From assembly GCA_030446685.1 (NCBI GenBank), contig JAUJMV010000005.1, forward strand, positions 132,672 to 195,255: DNA of 62,584 nucleotides. The letters run 5' to 3'. The notes beneath the pieces are model-generated. The model was not told the DNA's origin, did not search any database, and was given only the letters and a program-made list of their open reading frames with translations. The translations under genes and the position numbers were made by a program. This document shows, piece after piece, positions 25,372 to 34,285 of this stretch. This stretch comes from Thermomicrobiales bacterium (GTDB lineage: Bacteria; Chloroflexota; Chloroflexia; Thermomicrobiales; CADCWN01). Every line of letters starts with the position of its first letter. Positions within the stretch are counted from its first letter, which is position 1.

Positions 25372-26517
25372 TCAGTACTCCCCCAGCAGCAGCGCCAGCG
25401 CCACCCCGAAGAGCCCGGCCATCATCCCCACCAGCCAGAAGCGCATCGTCACCTGCGTCTCCGACCAGCCGATCAGCTCGAAGTGGTGCTGCAAGGGGGC
25501 CATCTTGAAGAGCCGGCGCCCGCCGGTCAGCTTGAAGTAGCCCACCTGCAGGATCACCGACAGCGCCACCGCCACGAAGATCAGCCCCACGACCGGCAGC
25601 AGCAGCCACTGCTCGGTCATGAACGCCACCGTCGCCAGCGCCGCCCCGAGCGAGAGCGACCCGGTGTCCCCCATGAAGACCTGCGCCGGGTGCGCGTTGT
25701 ACCACAGGAAGCCCAGCAGCGCGCCGACCATCGTGAAGCAGAAGGTCACCACCCCCACCTGCTTCTGCACATAGGCGATGATGCCGTAGGAGACGAAGGC
25801 AATCGCCGCCGTGCCGCCGGCCAGCGTGTCCAGCCCGTCGGCCAGGTTGACCGCGTTCGCCATCCCGGTGATCCCCACGATCACGATCGGCAGGTAGATC
25901 CAGGGGCTCACCTCGTGCCGGCCGAAGAAGATGAGGTAGTTCCGCCCGAGCGCCCACCAGAGGATGATCGCCGTCACCGTCGCGAAGAGGAGCAGCCAGG
26001 CCATCTTGAAGCGCGCGGTCAGCCCCGCCGCCCGCTTGCCGCCGACCAGGCTGAGGCGGTCGTCGATCGCCCCGAGGACGCCGCAGCACAGCAGCACCCC
26101 CAGCGGCAGCAGCATCGAGAGCCGGCCGTAGAGGTTGAAGGCGAAGGTCAGGATCACCGCCGAGAGGGTGACCATGATGCCGCCCATCGTCGGCGTCCCG
26201 GTCTTGACCAGGTGGTGCTGCGGCCCATCGATCCGCACCTGCTTGCCGATCTTCTTGGCGCGCAGCAGGGCGACGATCGGATGCCCGATGATGACGGTCA
26301 TCACGAAGCCGAGCCCGGCGATCGCCAGCGAGTAGGCCATGTTCCAGTTGGGCCGGTTCTCCGGCACCTGGAACCAGAAGTCTGGCACGGCCGCCAGCCC
26401 CGCGCCCAACAGCATCACGACCGGCCCCAGCCCCGCTTCCACAGCCACCCCTCGATCGCTCGTTCCCGCCCCACCGCCCGCTCCGCCTCGACCGCCACTA
26501 TGCGTCTTCCGTGCCAT
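25372..26517 (-). CDS. mraY: Phospho-N-acetylmuramoyl-pentapeptide-transferase MraY
   Basis: Integral membrane enzyme that makes lipid I. ATG 26517 gives 381 residues; GTG codons near 26450 would remove a 25-residue Gly-rich start. Signatures: GPQHHLVKTGTPTMGGIMV, GAIDDRLSL (metal-binding aspartates), NAVNLADGLDTLAGG, GFLWYNAHPAQVFMGDTGSL, and MAPLQHHFELIGWSE near the end. About ten hydrophobic helices. It starts 14 bp after the murF stop. Confidence 0.96.
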   Translation of the reverse strand: MARKTHSGGRGGAGGGAGTSDRGVAVEAGLGPVVMLLGAGLAAVPDFWFQVPENRPNWNMAYSLAIAGLGFVMTVIIGHPIVALLRAKKIGKQVRIDGPQHHLVKTGTPTMGGIMVTLSAVILTFAFNLYGRLSMLLPLGVLLCCGVLGAIDDRLSLVGGKRAAGLTARFKMAWLLLFATVTAIILWWALGRNYLIFFGRHEVSPWIYLPIVIVGITGMANAVNLADGLDTLAGGTAAIAFVSYGIIAYVQKQVGVVTFCFTMVGALLGFLWYNAHPAQVFMGDTGSLSLGAALATVAFMTEQWLLLPVVGLIFVAVALSVILQVGYFKLTGGRRLFKMAPLQHHFELIGWSETQVTMRFWLVGMMAGLFGVALALLLGEY

Positions 26518-26531
26518 CGCCCGCCACACCC

Positions 26532-27929
26532 CTACGCCGCGCGCAGCGCCGCGATCACCTCCTCCAGCGCCAGCCCGCGCGACCCCTTGACCAGCACCAG
26601 ATCGCCCGCCCGCAACTCCCGCGCCAGCCAATCGGTCAGCTCGTCCTTGCGCTCCAGCGCGCGGATCGCCCCCGCCGCCAGCCCCGCGCGCGCCGCCTCC
26701 TCCGCGATCAGCCGCGCGCGCGGCCCGATCGTCAGCAGCGCGTCGGCCGCCGCCGCCGCCCGCCGCCCGACTGCCCGGTGGCCCTCCTCCTCGTAGGCGC
26801 CCAATTCGAGCATGTCGCCCAGCACCGCCAGGCGCCGCGCCGCTGGCGCCTCCGCCAGGATCGCCAGCGCCGCCAGCGCCGACGCCGGGCTGGAGTTGTA
26901 GCTGTCGTCAATGATCCGCGACCCGCGCGGGCCGGGCAGCACCACCAGCCGGATCGGCGTGTGCGGGTTGCGCAGCCCGGCCACGACATCGTCGAAGCCG
27001 AGCCCGACCGCGAACCCGATCCCCGCCGCCGCCAGCGCGGTGTAGACGCTGTGCCGGCCCAGCAGCGGCGCGCGCTCGATCGTCCGCGCCTCGCCCCCGT
27101 AATGCAAGGTGAAGGTCAGCCCCTCGAAGCCGTGGTTGGTGATCGCCGTCGCGCGCAACGCGCAGTCGGCGCCGAGGCCGTAGGTCAGCGCCCGCGCCCC
27201 GGTCAGCGCCGCCATCGGCCGCACCAGCGGGTCGTCGCCGTTGAGGACCGCCGTCCCGCCGGGCGGCAGCGCCGCGACCAGCTCGCCCTTCGCCCGCGCG
27301 ATCCCCTCCTGACTCCCCATCCGCTCCAGATGCGCGTGCCCGACGTTGGTCACCGCCGCGACCGTCGGGCGCGCGATCGCCGCCAGCGCGGTCAGCTCTC
27401 CCAGCCCGTAGGTGCCCATCTCGAGGATCGCCGCGCCGGTCTCCGGCCCGATCAGCAGCACGCTCAGCGGCAGCCCGAACTCGTTGTTCCAGCTCTTCGG
27501 GCTCTTCAGCACCGGCAGCCGCATGCCGAGGACCGCCGCCGCCAGCTCCTTCGTGCTCGACTTCCCGACACTCCCGGTGATGCCGACCACCGGGAGCTCG
27601 AACTTGCCCCGCCAGTGGGCCGCCAGCCCGCCGAGCGCCGCCAGCGTGTCCTCGACCTCGATCAGCGCCACCGCCGGGTCGAGCCCGGCGAACGCCGCCG
27701 CCCGCCCCCGCCCGACGATCGCCCCGCTCGCGCCGCGCGCCACCGCGTCCGGCACGAAGCGGTGCCCGTCGTGGACCTCGCCCCGCACCGCGACGAACAA
27801 CTCGCCCGGCTCGACCTGGCGCGAGTCGATCCCGACCCGCCGGAACACCGCGCCGTCCCCGGGCCGCGCCGCCCCGTGCAGCGTGCCGCCCGTCCCGGCG
27901 AGAACATCCTCCAGCGCGATCGCCGCCAT
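26532..27929 (-). CDS. murF: UDP-N-acetylmuramoyl-tripeptide--D-alanyl-D-alanine ligase MurF
   Basis: Adds D-Ala-D-Ala to the muropeptide. ATG 27929 gives 466 residues. The start is typical (DSRQVEPGELFVAVRG, then DGHRFVPDA). ATP loop VVGITGSVGKSSTKEL, then KSWNNEFGLPLSVLL, MGTYGLGEL, TNVGHAHLERMGS, IIDDSYNSSPASALAAL and VLGDMLELG. murE normally precedes murF but is absent here; the 258-bp gap towards ftsI holds only palindromes. Confidence 0.97.
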   Translation of the reverse strand: MAAIALEDVLAGTGGTLHGAARPGDGAVFRRVGIDSRQVEPGELFVAVRGEVHDGHRFVPDAVARGASGAIVGRGRAAAFAGLDPAVALIEVEDTLAALGGLAAHWRGKFELPVVGITGSVGKSSTKELAAAVLGMRLPVLKSPKSWNNEFGLPLSVLLIGPETGAAILEMGTYGLGELTALAAIARPTVAAVTNVGHAHLERMGSQEGIARAKGELVAALPPGGTAVLNGDDPLVRPMAALTGARALTYGLGADCALRATAITNHGFEGLTFTLHYGGEARTIERAPLLGRHSVYTALAAAGIGFAVGLGFDDVVAGLRNPHTPIRLVVLPGPRGSRIIDDSYNSSPASALAALAILAEAPAARRLAVLGDMLELGAYEEEGHRAVGRRAAAAADALLTIGPRARLIAEEAARAGLAAGAIRALERKDELTDWLARELRAGDLVLVKGSRGLALEEVIAALRAA

Positions 27930-28170
27930 CCCCCGGCCTCCGACCCGTCCCGCGCGCCCTACCCTGGGCACGCCAATCCGGCCCCGCATCCCCCCGCCCC
28001 TACGACGGCGACGCTATTGTACCCATTTCGCCGCCGCTGACCACCACCCTCCCGCCCATCCGCCCCCCCTCCCCCCGATCCGTCCCGCCCCTCTTGGGGC
28101 GTGGGCCGTGGGCCGAAGGGTGGAAGAGGCTCTATCGCCCATTTCACCAACACCCGTCGGGTCGGTCCTC

Positions 28171-28213
28171 CCCCTCGCCCAGGATTGGGCGAGGGGTGCC
28201 GCCCGCAGGCGGC
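28171..28213. repeat. Double palindrome between ftsI and murF
   Basis: CCCCTCGCCCA-GGAT-TGGGCGAGGGG (28171-28196) followed by GCCGCC-CGCA-GGCGGC (28198-28213), 15 bp downstream of the ftsI stop. It could act as a hairpin at the ftsI mRNA end; it lacks a T tract. Confidence 0.65.
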
Positions 28214-28227
28214 GGGGGTGCGGGCGC

Positions 28228-29970
28228 CTAACGCCGCCCCTCCTTGCGCGTCGGCGCGATGCTGTACAGGGTGAACAAGTTCTTGAGAATTTCGGCCGTC
28301 GGCGGGCCGGCGATGTGCGCGCCCCAGGGGTCCTTCTTCGGCCGGTCGATCTTCACGTAGACCACGAAGCGCGGGTCCTCCGCCGGGCCGACGCCGATCA
28401 TCGAGCCGATCGTCACGTCGTCCCCCTCGTAGCCGCCGTCCTTCGCCGGGATCTGCGCCGTCCCGCTCTTCGACCCGACCGCGTAGCCCGACACCCCGAC
28501 GTACTGGTAGCTGACATTGTCGACGACCTCGGTCATCATGCCGGTGACCTGGCGCGACACCTGCGGCGAGATCACCTGCCGCACCACCCGCGGCTCGACC
28601 TGCCGCACGACCCGCCCGTCCTGGCGCACCTCCTTGACGACGTAGGGCCGCATCAGCTTGCCGCCGTTGACCACCGCCGCCACCGCCGTCACCATCTGGA
28701 TCGGCGTGACGCTGATCCCCTGCCCGAAGGCGTTGGTCGTCAGGTTGATCGGCCGCCAGTCGGGCGCGTCCGGCCAGTTGACCAGCCCCTGCTCCTCGCC
28801 CGGCAAGTCGATCCCGGTCCCCTGCCCGATCCCGAACTCGCGCAGCTTCCCGTAGAAGGCGTCCGCCCCGGTCTGCCGCGCCACGAAGGCCGAGCCGAGG
28901 TTGCTGGAGTGCTGCAAGATCCCGCTCATCGTCTCCTGCCCGTAGGAGACATTATTGGCGTTGGCGATCCGGTGCTTGTCGATCATGATGTAGCCGGGGC
29001 TGTCGTAGAAGATGGTGTTGGGCGTCACCGCGCCGGTCTCCAGCCCGATCGCCATCGTCAGCACCTTGAAGGTCGAGCCCGGCTCGTAGAGCTGCGTCAC
29101 CGCCGGATTGCTGAAGAGCTCGACGTCGAACTGCTCGAAGCGGTTCGGGTCGAACGAGGGCCGGTTCGCCAGCGCGACGATCGCCCCGGTCCGCGCGTCC
29201 ATCACGATCGCCGTCCCGCCCGACGCGTTCTGCGACTTGACCGCCGCCTCCAACTGCTGCTCGACCTGGCGCTGCACCGCCGCGTCGATCGTCAGCGTCA
29301 CGTCGTTGCCGTCGACCGGCGGGTCGAGCTGGTTCTGCCCGATCGCGATCACCCGGCCGCTGACATCGACCTCGGCCCGCGCATGGCCCGGCTTGCCGCC
29401 GATCTCCCGGTTATAGGTCCGCTCGACCCCATAGGTCCCGTCCAGCTCCCAGTTGGCGAAGCCGAGCAGTTGCGAGGCGAAATCGCCGTTCGGGTAGACG
29501 CGCCGCGGCTCCGGGGTCAGGTAGACGCACACCGCGTCGGCCTTGCACGGCAGGTGCTGCGCGCGAACCGCCGCCGACTGCGCCGGGGAGAGGAACCGCT
29601 TGATCGGGATCTGCACCCGCTTCCGCTGCCGCCCCTCCTTGATCGTGGTCAGCAGTTCCTGCGGGTTCATCTGGAGCGGCCCGGCCAGCGCCTGCGCCAA
29701 CTCCGCGTCGTTTGCCTCCTTGACCTGGCTCAGATCGACCTCCAGCCGGTCCGCCGGCATCGTGCTGGCGAGCACCTGGCCGGTGCTGTCAAAGATCGTC
29801 CCGCGCCGCGCCGGCACCGGCCGGTCCCACAGGCGCTCCTCCCGCGCCGCCTCCCCCAGGGACGCCCCCCGCAGCGCCTGGTACCACACCAGCCGCGCGC
29901 CGATCGACCCCATCAGCACACTGAACGCCACCAGGACCAGGAAGACGCGCCGCCGCGGCAGATCGGTCAC
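28228..29970 (-). CDS. ftsI: Penicillin-binding protein (FtsI/PBP2 class B transpeptidase)
   Basis: Septal transpeptidase. GTG 29970 lies 5 nt after GGAG; GTG 29976 is also possible. One N-terminal helix (FLVLVAFSVLMGSIGARLVW) is followed by the pedestal motif RRGTIFDSTGQVLA. The transpeptidase domain has the active-site STFK (in YEPGSTFKVL), SSN (in LQHSSNLGSAF) and KSGTAQ, all intact. 580 residues, normal for class B PBPs without PASTA domains. In this context it is the division enzyme partnered with FtsW. Confidence 0.95.
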   Translation of the reverse strand: MTDLPRRRVFLVLVAFSVLMGSIGARLVWYQALRGASLGEAAREERLWDRPVPARRGTIFDSTGQVLASTMPADRLEVDLSQVKEANDAELAQALAGPLQMNPQELLTTIKEGRQRKRVQIPIKRFLSPAQSAAVRAQHLPCKADAVCVYLTPEPRRVYPNGDFASQLLGFANWELDGTYGVERTYNREIGGKPGHARAEVDVSGRVIAIGQNQLDPPVDGNDVTLTIDAAVQRQVEQQLEAAVKSQNASGGTAIVMDARTGAIVALANRPSFDPNRFEQFDVELFSNPAVTQLYEPGSTFKVLTMAIGLETGAVTPNTIFYDSPGYIMIDKHRIANANNVSYGQETMSGILQHSSNLGSAFVARQTGADAFYGKLREFGIGQGTGIDLPGEEQGLVNWPDAPDWRPINLTTNAFGQGISVTPIQMVTAVAAVVNGGKLMRPYVVKEVRQDGRVVRQVEPRVVRQVISPQVSRQVTGMMTEVVDNVSYQYVGVSGYAVGSKSGTAQIPAKDGGYEGDDVTIGSMIGVGPAEDPRFVVYVKIDRPKKDPWGAHIAGPPTAEILKNLFTLYSIAPTRKEGRR

Positions 29971-29987
29971 GGACACTCCTTTGCTCG

Positions 29988-30271
29988 GATCGCAAGTCAC
30001 AGGTCTGCAGGTCGCAGGTCTACTCCCTGAGCACGAACACCCTTATCTTGTCATTCTGAGCGGAGCGAAGAATCGGTCTCCCCGGCGCGATCTCTCATTG
30101 CACCCCACCTCCACCGCCCGACTGCTCGCGGGCAGTTGGAGACAGGAGGGTGACAATCGGTTCGTTATCTCGCCGCGTTATCCCGATCTCCGATCTCCGA
30201 CCTGCGACCTTCGCCCCTCAGACCTCCAACCTTCGACCCTCGACCTTCGACCCTCGACCCTCGACCCTCGC
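29988..30271. repeat. Composite heptamer element between ftsL and ftsI
   Basis: Left arm 29988-30023 (GGTCTGCAGGTCGCAGGTC); right arm 30186-30271, a long array of 7-bp units (CTTCGAC, CCTCGAC repeated at 30228-30269, and GACCTGC). A GTCATTCTGAGC arm (30050-30076) lies inside. The array ends right at the ftsL stop codon (30272-30274). Confidence 0.8.
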
Positions 30272-30958
30272 CTACTTGCTCCGCGCCGCCCCCACCCCGA
30301 CGAGGCGATTCCAGAGCCGGTCGAGCGCGCCGTCGCGCTCCGGGCGGGCGGGCGGCGGGGCCGGCGCGACCGGGGCCGGGCGCTGCACGCTGATGAAGCG
30401 ATGGCGCGGGCCGTTGGCCGCGGTCGCGCCGCCCGCGCCGGCCGCCCGCGTCGTCGCCGCCGCGCCCTCGGTCGGCGCGGCGCGCTGCGCGCGCGTCGAA
30501 GGGGCGCATGCCGTACTCGCGCTGCGCCACGTCGCTCACCCGCGCCAACCCCTGCTCCTCGCTCAGCGTGTAGACCAGCAGTTCGTTCTGCCGCTCGACC
30601 TCCGCCTGCCGGCTCTGCACGTCCGCCAGCAGATAACCGTAGCGGGCCACATGGCTGATCTGCACCAGGTAGATCAGCCCGAGCAGGCTCAGGCCCAGCG
30701 TCGCCGCGCCGAAGAGCCCCGCCCCGCGCGGCCGCCAGCGCCGCAAGAGCGCCAGGTCAGGCAGCGCCGGTCGGCCCCACCGCCGCGCCCCGCCCGCTGC
30801 GCGCCGCCCGGCGGCCCGCCGTCGAACGTCGGGGGCCGGCTCCTCGCGCCCCCCGCGCGGCGCGGCCGGTCGGGCGCGACCGCGCCCGGCCCCGCCCCGT
30901 CCGGGGAGCGCCGCGCCGGTGCCAGCGGCCCCTTGGGCAGATCGAACGTCGTGCTCAT
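30272..30958 (-). CDS. ftsL: FtsL-like septum formation protein, two frameshifts
   Basis: About 228 residues across three frames. ATG 30958 (MSTTFDLPKGPLAP) opens a Pro/Gly-rich cytoplasmic tail. After a shift near 30770 the core follows: PDLALLRRWRPRGAGLFGAA, a membrane helix (LGLSLLGLIYLVQISHVARY) and a coiled coil (LLADVQSRQAEVERQNELLV), then REYGMRPFD as in FtsL/DivIC. A second shift near 30483 leads to the tail ALDRLWNRLVGVG and stop TAG 30272. The position between rsmH and ftsI supports ftsL. The stop touches the heptamer array. Confidence 0.8.
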
Positions 30959-30961
30959 CCC

Positions 30962-31951
30962 TTATGCCACCTTCTCCGCCACGCGCAGGATCGCGCTGCG
31001 GCTGCGCGGGTTCGCCGCCACCTCCGCCTCGCCCGGTCGCACCCCCTTGCGGGTGACGGGCCGCAGCGACGGCCGGTGGCCGCAGACACAGACCGGCACA
31101 CGCGGCGGGCAGACGCAGCCCCGCGCCTCGCGCCGGATGAAATCCTTGACGATCCGGTCCTCCAGCGAGTGGAAGGCGATCACCGCCAGCCGCCCGCCCG
31201 GCGCCAGGACCTCCAGCGCGCCGGCCAGCCCCTCCTCCAGCGCCTCCAACTCGCCGTTGACCGCGATCCGCAGCGCCTGGAAGGTGCGCGTCGCCGGGTG
31301 GATCCGCTCCCGGTCGCGCCCTTGCCGCGGCGCCGCGCCCGCGACGATCGCCGCCAGCCGCGCCGTCCGCGCGATCGGCTCGCGCTCCCGCTCCCGGACG
31401 ATCGCCCGCGCGATCCGCCGCGCGTGGCGCTCCTCGCCGTAGCGGAAGAGCAGGTCGGCCAGCTCCCCCTCGTCCGCCCCGTTGACCAGATCGGCCGCCG
31501 TCCGTGCCGCCCCCGGCCCGAAGCGCATGTCCAGCGGCCCGTCGCCGCCGAACGAGAAGCCCCGCTCCCGATCCGCGAGCTGGTACGAGGAGAGGCCGAG
31601 ATCGAGCAGGACGCCGTCGAGCGGCGCCAGCCCCGCCTCCCGCGCGTGGGTCGCCAGCGCGGCGAAGTTGCCCCCGCGCAGGATCAGCCGGTCGCCGAAC
31701 TCCGCCCGCAGCGCCGCGCCCCGCGCGATCGCCGCCGGATCGGCGTCGATCCCCAGCACCCGGCCGTCCGGCGCGCTCGCCTCCAGCAGGGCGCGCGTGT
31801 GCCCGCCGCCGCCGAACGTGCCATCGAGGTAGCGCCCGCCGGGGCGCGGGGCCAGCCCCTCCACCGCCTCGCGCGGCAGCACCGTCACATGGCCCGGCGC
31901 CCCGCCCCGCCCCGCCGCCGCCCGCGCCCCGTCCGCACCGGTATCCATCAC
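30962..31951 (-). CDS. rsmH: 16S rRNA m4C1402 methyltransferase RsmH (MraW)
   Basis: SAM-dependent methyltransferase acting on 16S rRNA C1402. GTG 31951 or ATG 31948; the start overlaps the intergenic end of mraZ by a short gap. Signatures: HVTVLPREAVEGL, YLDGTFGGGGHTRALLE, VLGIDADPAAI, VLLDLGLSSYQLAD, FSFGGDGPLDMRF, TFQALRIAVNGELEALE and LAVIAFHSLEDRIVKDF. A CxCPPRxPxCxCG cluster near the end (GCVCPPRVPVCVCG) is typical of the family. Confidence 0.97.
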   Translation of the reverse strand: MMDTGADGARAAAGRGGAPGHVTVLPREAVEGLAPRPGGRYLDGTFGGGGHTRALLEASAPDGRVLGIDADPAAIARGAALRAEFGDRLILRGGNFAALATHAREAGLAPLDGVLLDLGLSSYQLADRERGFSFGGDGPLDMRFGPGAARTAADLVNGADEGELADLLFRYGEERHARRIARAIVREREREPIARTARLAAIVAGAAPRQGRDRERIHPATRTFQALRIAVNGELEALEEGLAGALEVLAPGGRLAVIAFHSLEDRIVKDFIRREARGCVCPPRVPVCVCGHRPSLRPVTRKGVRPGEAEVAANPRSRSAILRVAEKVA

Positions 31952-31967
31952 GACTCGATCGCCGCCA

Positions 31968-32396
31968 TCAGATCAGGTCGGCCAGGCGCTGGGCGATCCC
32001 GGTCCCCTCGTCCTCGACCGTCGCCGTCAGCCGCTCCCAGCGTTCCGGGTTCCAGATCTCGATATAGGTGTTCATCCCCACCACGACCGCCTCCCGGTCG
32101 AGCGCCGCGTAGCGCCGCAGCTCCGCCCCGACGACGATCCGCCCCTGCGAGTCGAGCGCCTCGTCGGCCGCCTCGGCGAAGACGATCCGCCTGAACTGCC
32201 GCGCGTCGGGGTCGCTGATCGACAGCGCGCTGACCCGCTCGGCCAGCGTCTGCCACGCCGCCAGCGGGTAGACCGAGAGGCAGCGGTCGATGCCGCGCGT
32301 CACCACCAGCCCGTCGGCCAGCGCCCCCCGGAACTTCGCCGGGATCGCCAGCCGCCCCTTCGCGTCCAGGTTGTGGCTGAAGCGCCCGAGAAACAT
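31968..32396 (-). CDS. mraZ: Transcriptional regulator MraZ
   Basis: AbrB-like DNA-binding protein that represses the dcw promoter. ATG 32396, 142 residues. Two half-sites are seen: FSHNLDAKGRLAIPAKFR at the N-terminus and FAEAADEALDSQGRIVVGAELR in the second half, each with the DAKGR or DSQGR signature. First gene of the dcw cluster; TGGG boxes that it should bind lie at 32465-32489. Confidence 0.97.
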   Translation of the reverse strand: MFLGRFSHNLDAKGRLAIPAKFRGALADGLVVTRGIDRCLSVYPLAAWQTLAERVSALSISDPDARQFRRIVFAEAADEALDSQGRIVVGAELRRYAALDREAVVVGMNTYIEIWNPERWERLTATVEDEGTGIAQRLADLI

Positions 32397-32464
32397 CGCC
32401 CCGCCCGATCGAACGTGCAGCCTGCCCCACCGGGCCTCGCGGGAGGGGGGTTATCCACCGATCC

Positions 32465-32528
32465 CCCCACTTATCCCCACTTCCACCCACTGTTATCCAC
32501 ATTATACAGCCCGAACCCCACAATACAA
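32465..32528 (-). promoter_or_regulatory. dcw promoter with three MraZ-type TGGG boxes
   Basis: Minus-strand -35 TTGTAT (32523-32528), 16-bp spacer, perfect -10 TATAAT (32501-32506). Downstream, TGGGT (32485-32489), TGGGG (32475-32479) and TGGGG (32465-32469) repeat every 10 bp, the TGGG-N6 spacing known for MraZ sites. Confidence 0.75.
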
Positions 32529-32764
32529 CCCTTTTTCACCCCGTTCGTACATATTGCTCGGACACCCCATCCGAACGAGTCGCCGCCCGTTACTCTCCCA
32601 CGCCCATCCCCCCAGACCTTCGACCCCACGTCCTGGCCGGCAGCGGCGGCGTGGATGTATACCCCCCGTCGCCCCCTCCCTGGCACAACACCACCCCATC
32701 GCCGGGTCCGTCCTACAGACGGTCCCCACTCGGCGCCCCCGGTCCCCCCCCACCCTTCCTCGAT

Positions 32765-32834
32765 CCCAGCCCGCGCAGGCGGGCTTCGTGGCGAGCGGCA
32801 GCGAGCCCCCAGCGACGACTTCAGTCGTCGGCCC
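32765..32834 (+). repeat. Three-hairpin repeat, copy 7
   Basis: AGCCCGC-GCAG-GCGGGCT, core TTCGTGGC, weak middle part, then CGACGACTTCAGTCGTCG. Compared with copies 4 and 8, the first stem has a paired T-to-C/A-to-G change. It lies in the mraZ-SOS operon divergent gap, which otherwise holds only the promoters. Confidence 0.8.
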
Positions 32835-32977
32835 CCCACGGCGCCCGACAGCGCAAAGCGACGAAACGAACCCGCCCAAATCTACCCCCTTTCCCCCGCC
32901 AGCACTGGGAAAACCCGTCCCATCCCGCCGCGCAACCCGCCCCCAATCGCCCACAATTACCCCCCACTTCCCCCCCC

Positions 32978-33006
32978 TTGACGCGCCCGAACGGACGTGC
33001 TATCCT
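32978..33006 (+). promoter_or_regulatory. Promoter of the SOS-box operon
   Basis: -35 TTGACG (32978-32983), 17-bp spacer, -10 TATCCT (33001-33006). Transcription should start at about 33013, next to the LexA-type box. Confidence 0.78.
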
Positions 33007-33014
33007 TCGCGAAA

Positions 33015-33026
33015 GAACATTTGTTC
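33015..33026. promoter_or_regulatory. LexA/SOS box
   Basis: GAACATTTGTTC, a perfect GAAC-N4-GTTC palindrome as bound by Gram-positive and actinobacterial LexA. It overlaps the predicted +1 and precedes the ribosome site GAGAGGAGGGG. Confidence 0.75.
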
Positions 33027-33044
33027 TATAAGAGAGGAGGGGCC

Positions 33045-34052
33045 ATGTATCTCGCATGGTTCGACCCCGACCGCAAGAAGCCGGTCCAGCAGAAGATCGC
33101 CGACGCGCGCGAGCGCTACCTGGAGAAGTTCGGCCGGGAGCCGCTCGTCTGCCTCGTCAACCCCGCCGACGCCGTGGAAGACACCGCCGTCGCCCTGCGC
33201 CCGGTCGCGCACGTCGCGCGCCACTCCTTCTGGATCGGCTTCGACGAGGCCGAGGAGGACGCCGCGATGCCAGCCGCCAGCGAGCCGGTCGAGCCGGCGC
33301 CCGCCGCGCCCGCGTCACCGCCCGCGCCCAACCCGCCACTCGAGCTGAAGTCCCGCCCGGCCCGGCGCGCCCGGCAGACCGCGCCAGCCGACGCGACGCC
33401 AGCGATCGCCGACGAACACCCCGGCGCAGCCCCGGCCGCGAAGGCACGCCCGGCTGCGGGACGTGGCGGCGGTCGCGCTCCAGTTGCCGCCGCCCCGCCG
33501 CCCGCCCAACCGGCCCCGCCCGCCGTCGCCCCCGCCCCGGTGCGCCGGTCGCGGCGGCCCGCCACCACGACGCCCACCAACGCGGCCGACGCCGCGCCGC
33601 GCGCGGCATCGCCGGCCGACGCGCCGGCCGCCAAGCCGGCCAGGGGCAAGGGCGTGACCTCGAAGGCGCGGACACGCCCTGCCGATACGGCGAGCGCGGC
33701 CAACGCCCCCGGCCCACCGCGCCGGAGCCCGCCGCGACCGACGCCCCCCGCCGGCCCCGCCGCCGACGGCCCCGGCCCGACAGCGCCGCGCGCGGTCGGC
33801 GCCCGCCGCCCCCCGGCAACTGGCGCTCCAGCCCGACCCCGCCGCGGACGCGCCGGCGAAGCCGGCCACCCGCCGGCCCCGCCGCGAGCGCGCCGCCGCC
33901 TGAGCCACGCCGCCGCCGCCCACGAGGAGGGACCCCGCCGTGCCGCCCGCCAAGCGCACGGCGCGCCGCCCATCGCCGGCCGTCAGGCGCCACAGGCCCG
34001 GCACGGCCAGCCCGGCTCTATTCAGGAATCGTGGGTAGGAGAACAACCATGA
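33045..34052 (+). CDS. SOS-controlled protein of unknown function with Pro/Ala-rich tail
   Basis: A 335-residue product from ATG 33045 behind GAGAGGAGGGG. Residues 1-75 look like a small folded domain (MYLAWFDPDRKKPVQQKIAD, ARERYLEKFGREPLVCLVN, RHSFWIGFDEAEED). The remaining 260 residues are low-complexity Pro/Ala/Arg, disordered and basic, as in some nucleic-acid-binding tails. I do not recognise the family. The stop overlaps the next start (ATGA), which supports the chosen frame and means translational coupling. The promoter plus LexA box imply induction by DNA damage. Hidden frameshifts in the low-complexity part cannot be excluded. Confidence 0.72.
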   Translation: MYLAWFDPDRKKPVQQKIADARERYLEKFGREPLVCLVNPADAVEDTAVALRPVAHVARHSFWIGFDEAEEDAAMPAASEPVEPAPAAPASPPAPNPPLELKSRPARRARQTAPADATPAIADEHPGAAPAAKARPAAGRGGGRAPVAAAPPPAQPAPPAVAPAPVRRSRRPATTTPTNAADAAPRAASPADAPAAKPARGKGVTSKARTRPADTASAANAPGPPRRSPPRPTPPAGPAADGPGPTAPRAVGARRPPATGAPARPRRGRAGEAGHPPAPPRARRRLSHAAAAHEEGPRRAARQAHGAPPIAGRQAPQARHGQPGSIQESWVGEQP

Positions 34053-34285
34053 CCGCAGGCGTCTTCGATCGGGACCACATCGCCCTCGCCGAGCAGCGGC
34101 AACGCGTGGCCGCGCTCTCCGCCGCGCGCCGCGCCGCGCGCCTCACCGCCGCCCGCGAGCGCGAAGACCGGCTCTTCACCGGCGCCGACCGCCTCGCCCG
34201 GCGGCTCGTCGCCGCCGTGCAACCACTCACCCGCCCCCACCGCTCGCGCCACGGCCGCGCCATCGCCCCGCGCGACACCTTCTAG
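34049..34285 (+). CDS. Small basic protein, second gene of the SOS-box operon
   Basis: A 78-residue protein starting at ATG 34049 after GTAGGAGAAC and overlapping the upstream stop by 4 bp. It is Ala/Arg-rich and probably all helix (DRDHIALAEQRQRVAALSAA, then TAAREREDRLFTGADRLARR). Unknown family. Co-transcription with the preceding gene suggests a shared role in the DNA damage response; this is inference. Confidence 0.68.
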   Translation: MTAGVFDRDHIALAEQRQRVAALSAARRAARLTAAREREDRLFTGADRLARRLVAAVQPLTRPHRSRHGRAIAPRDTF

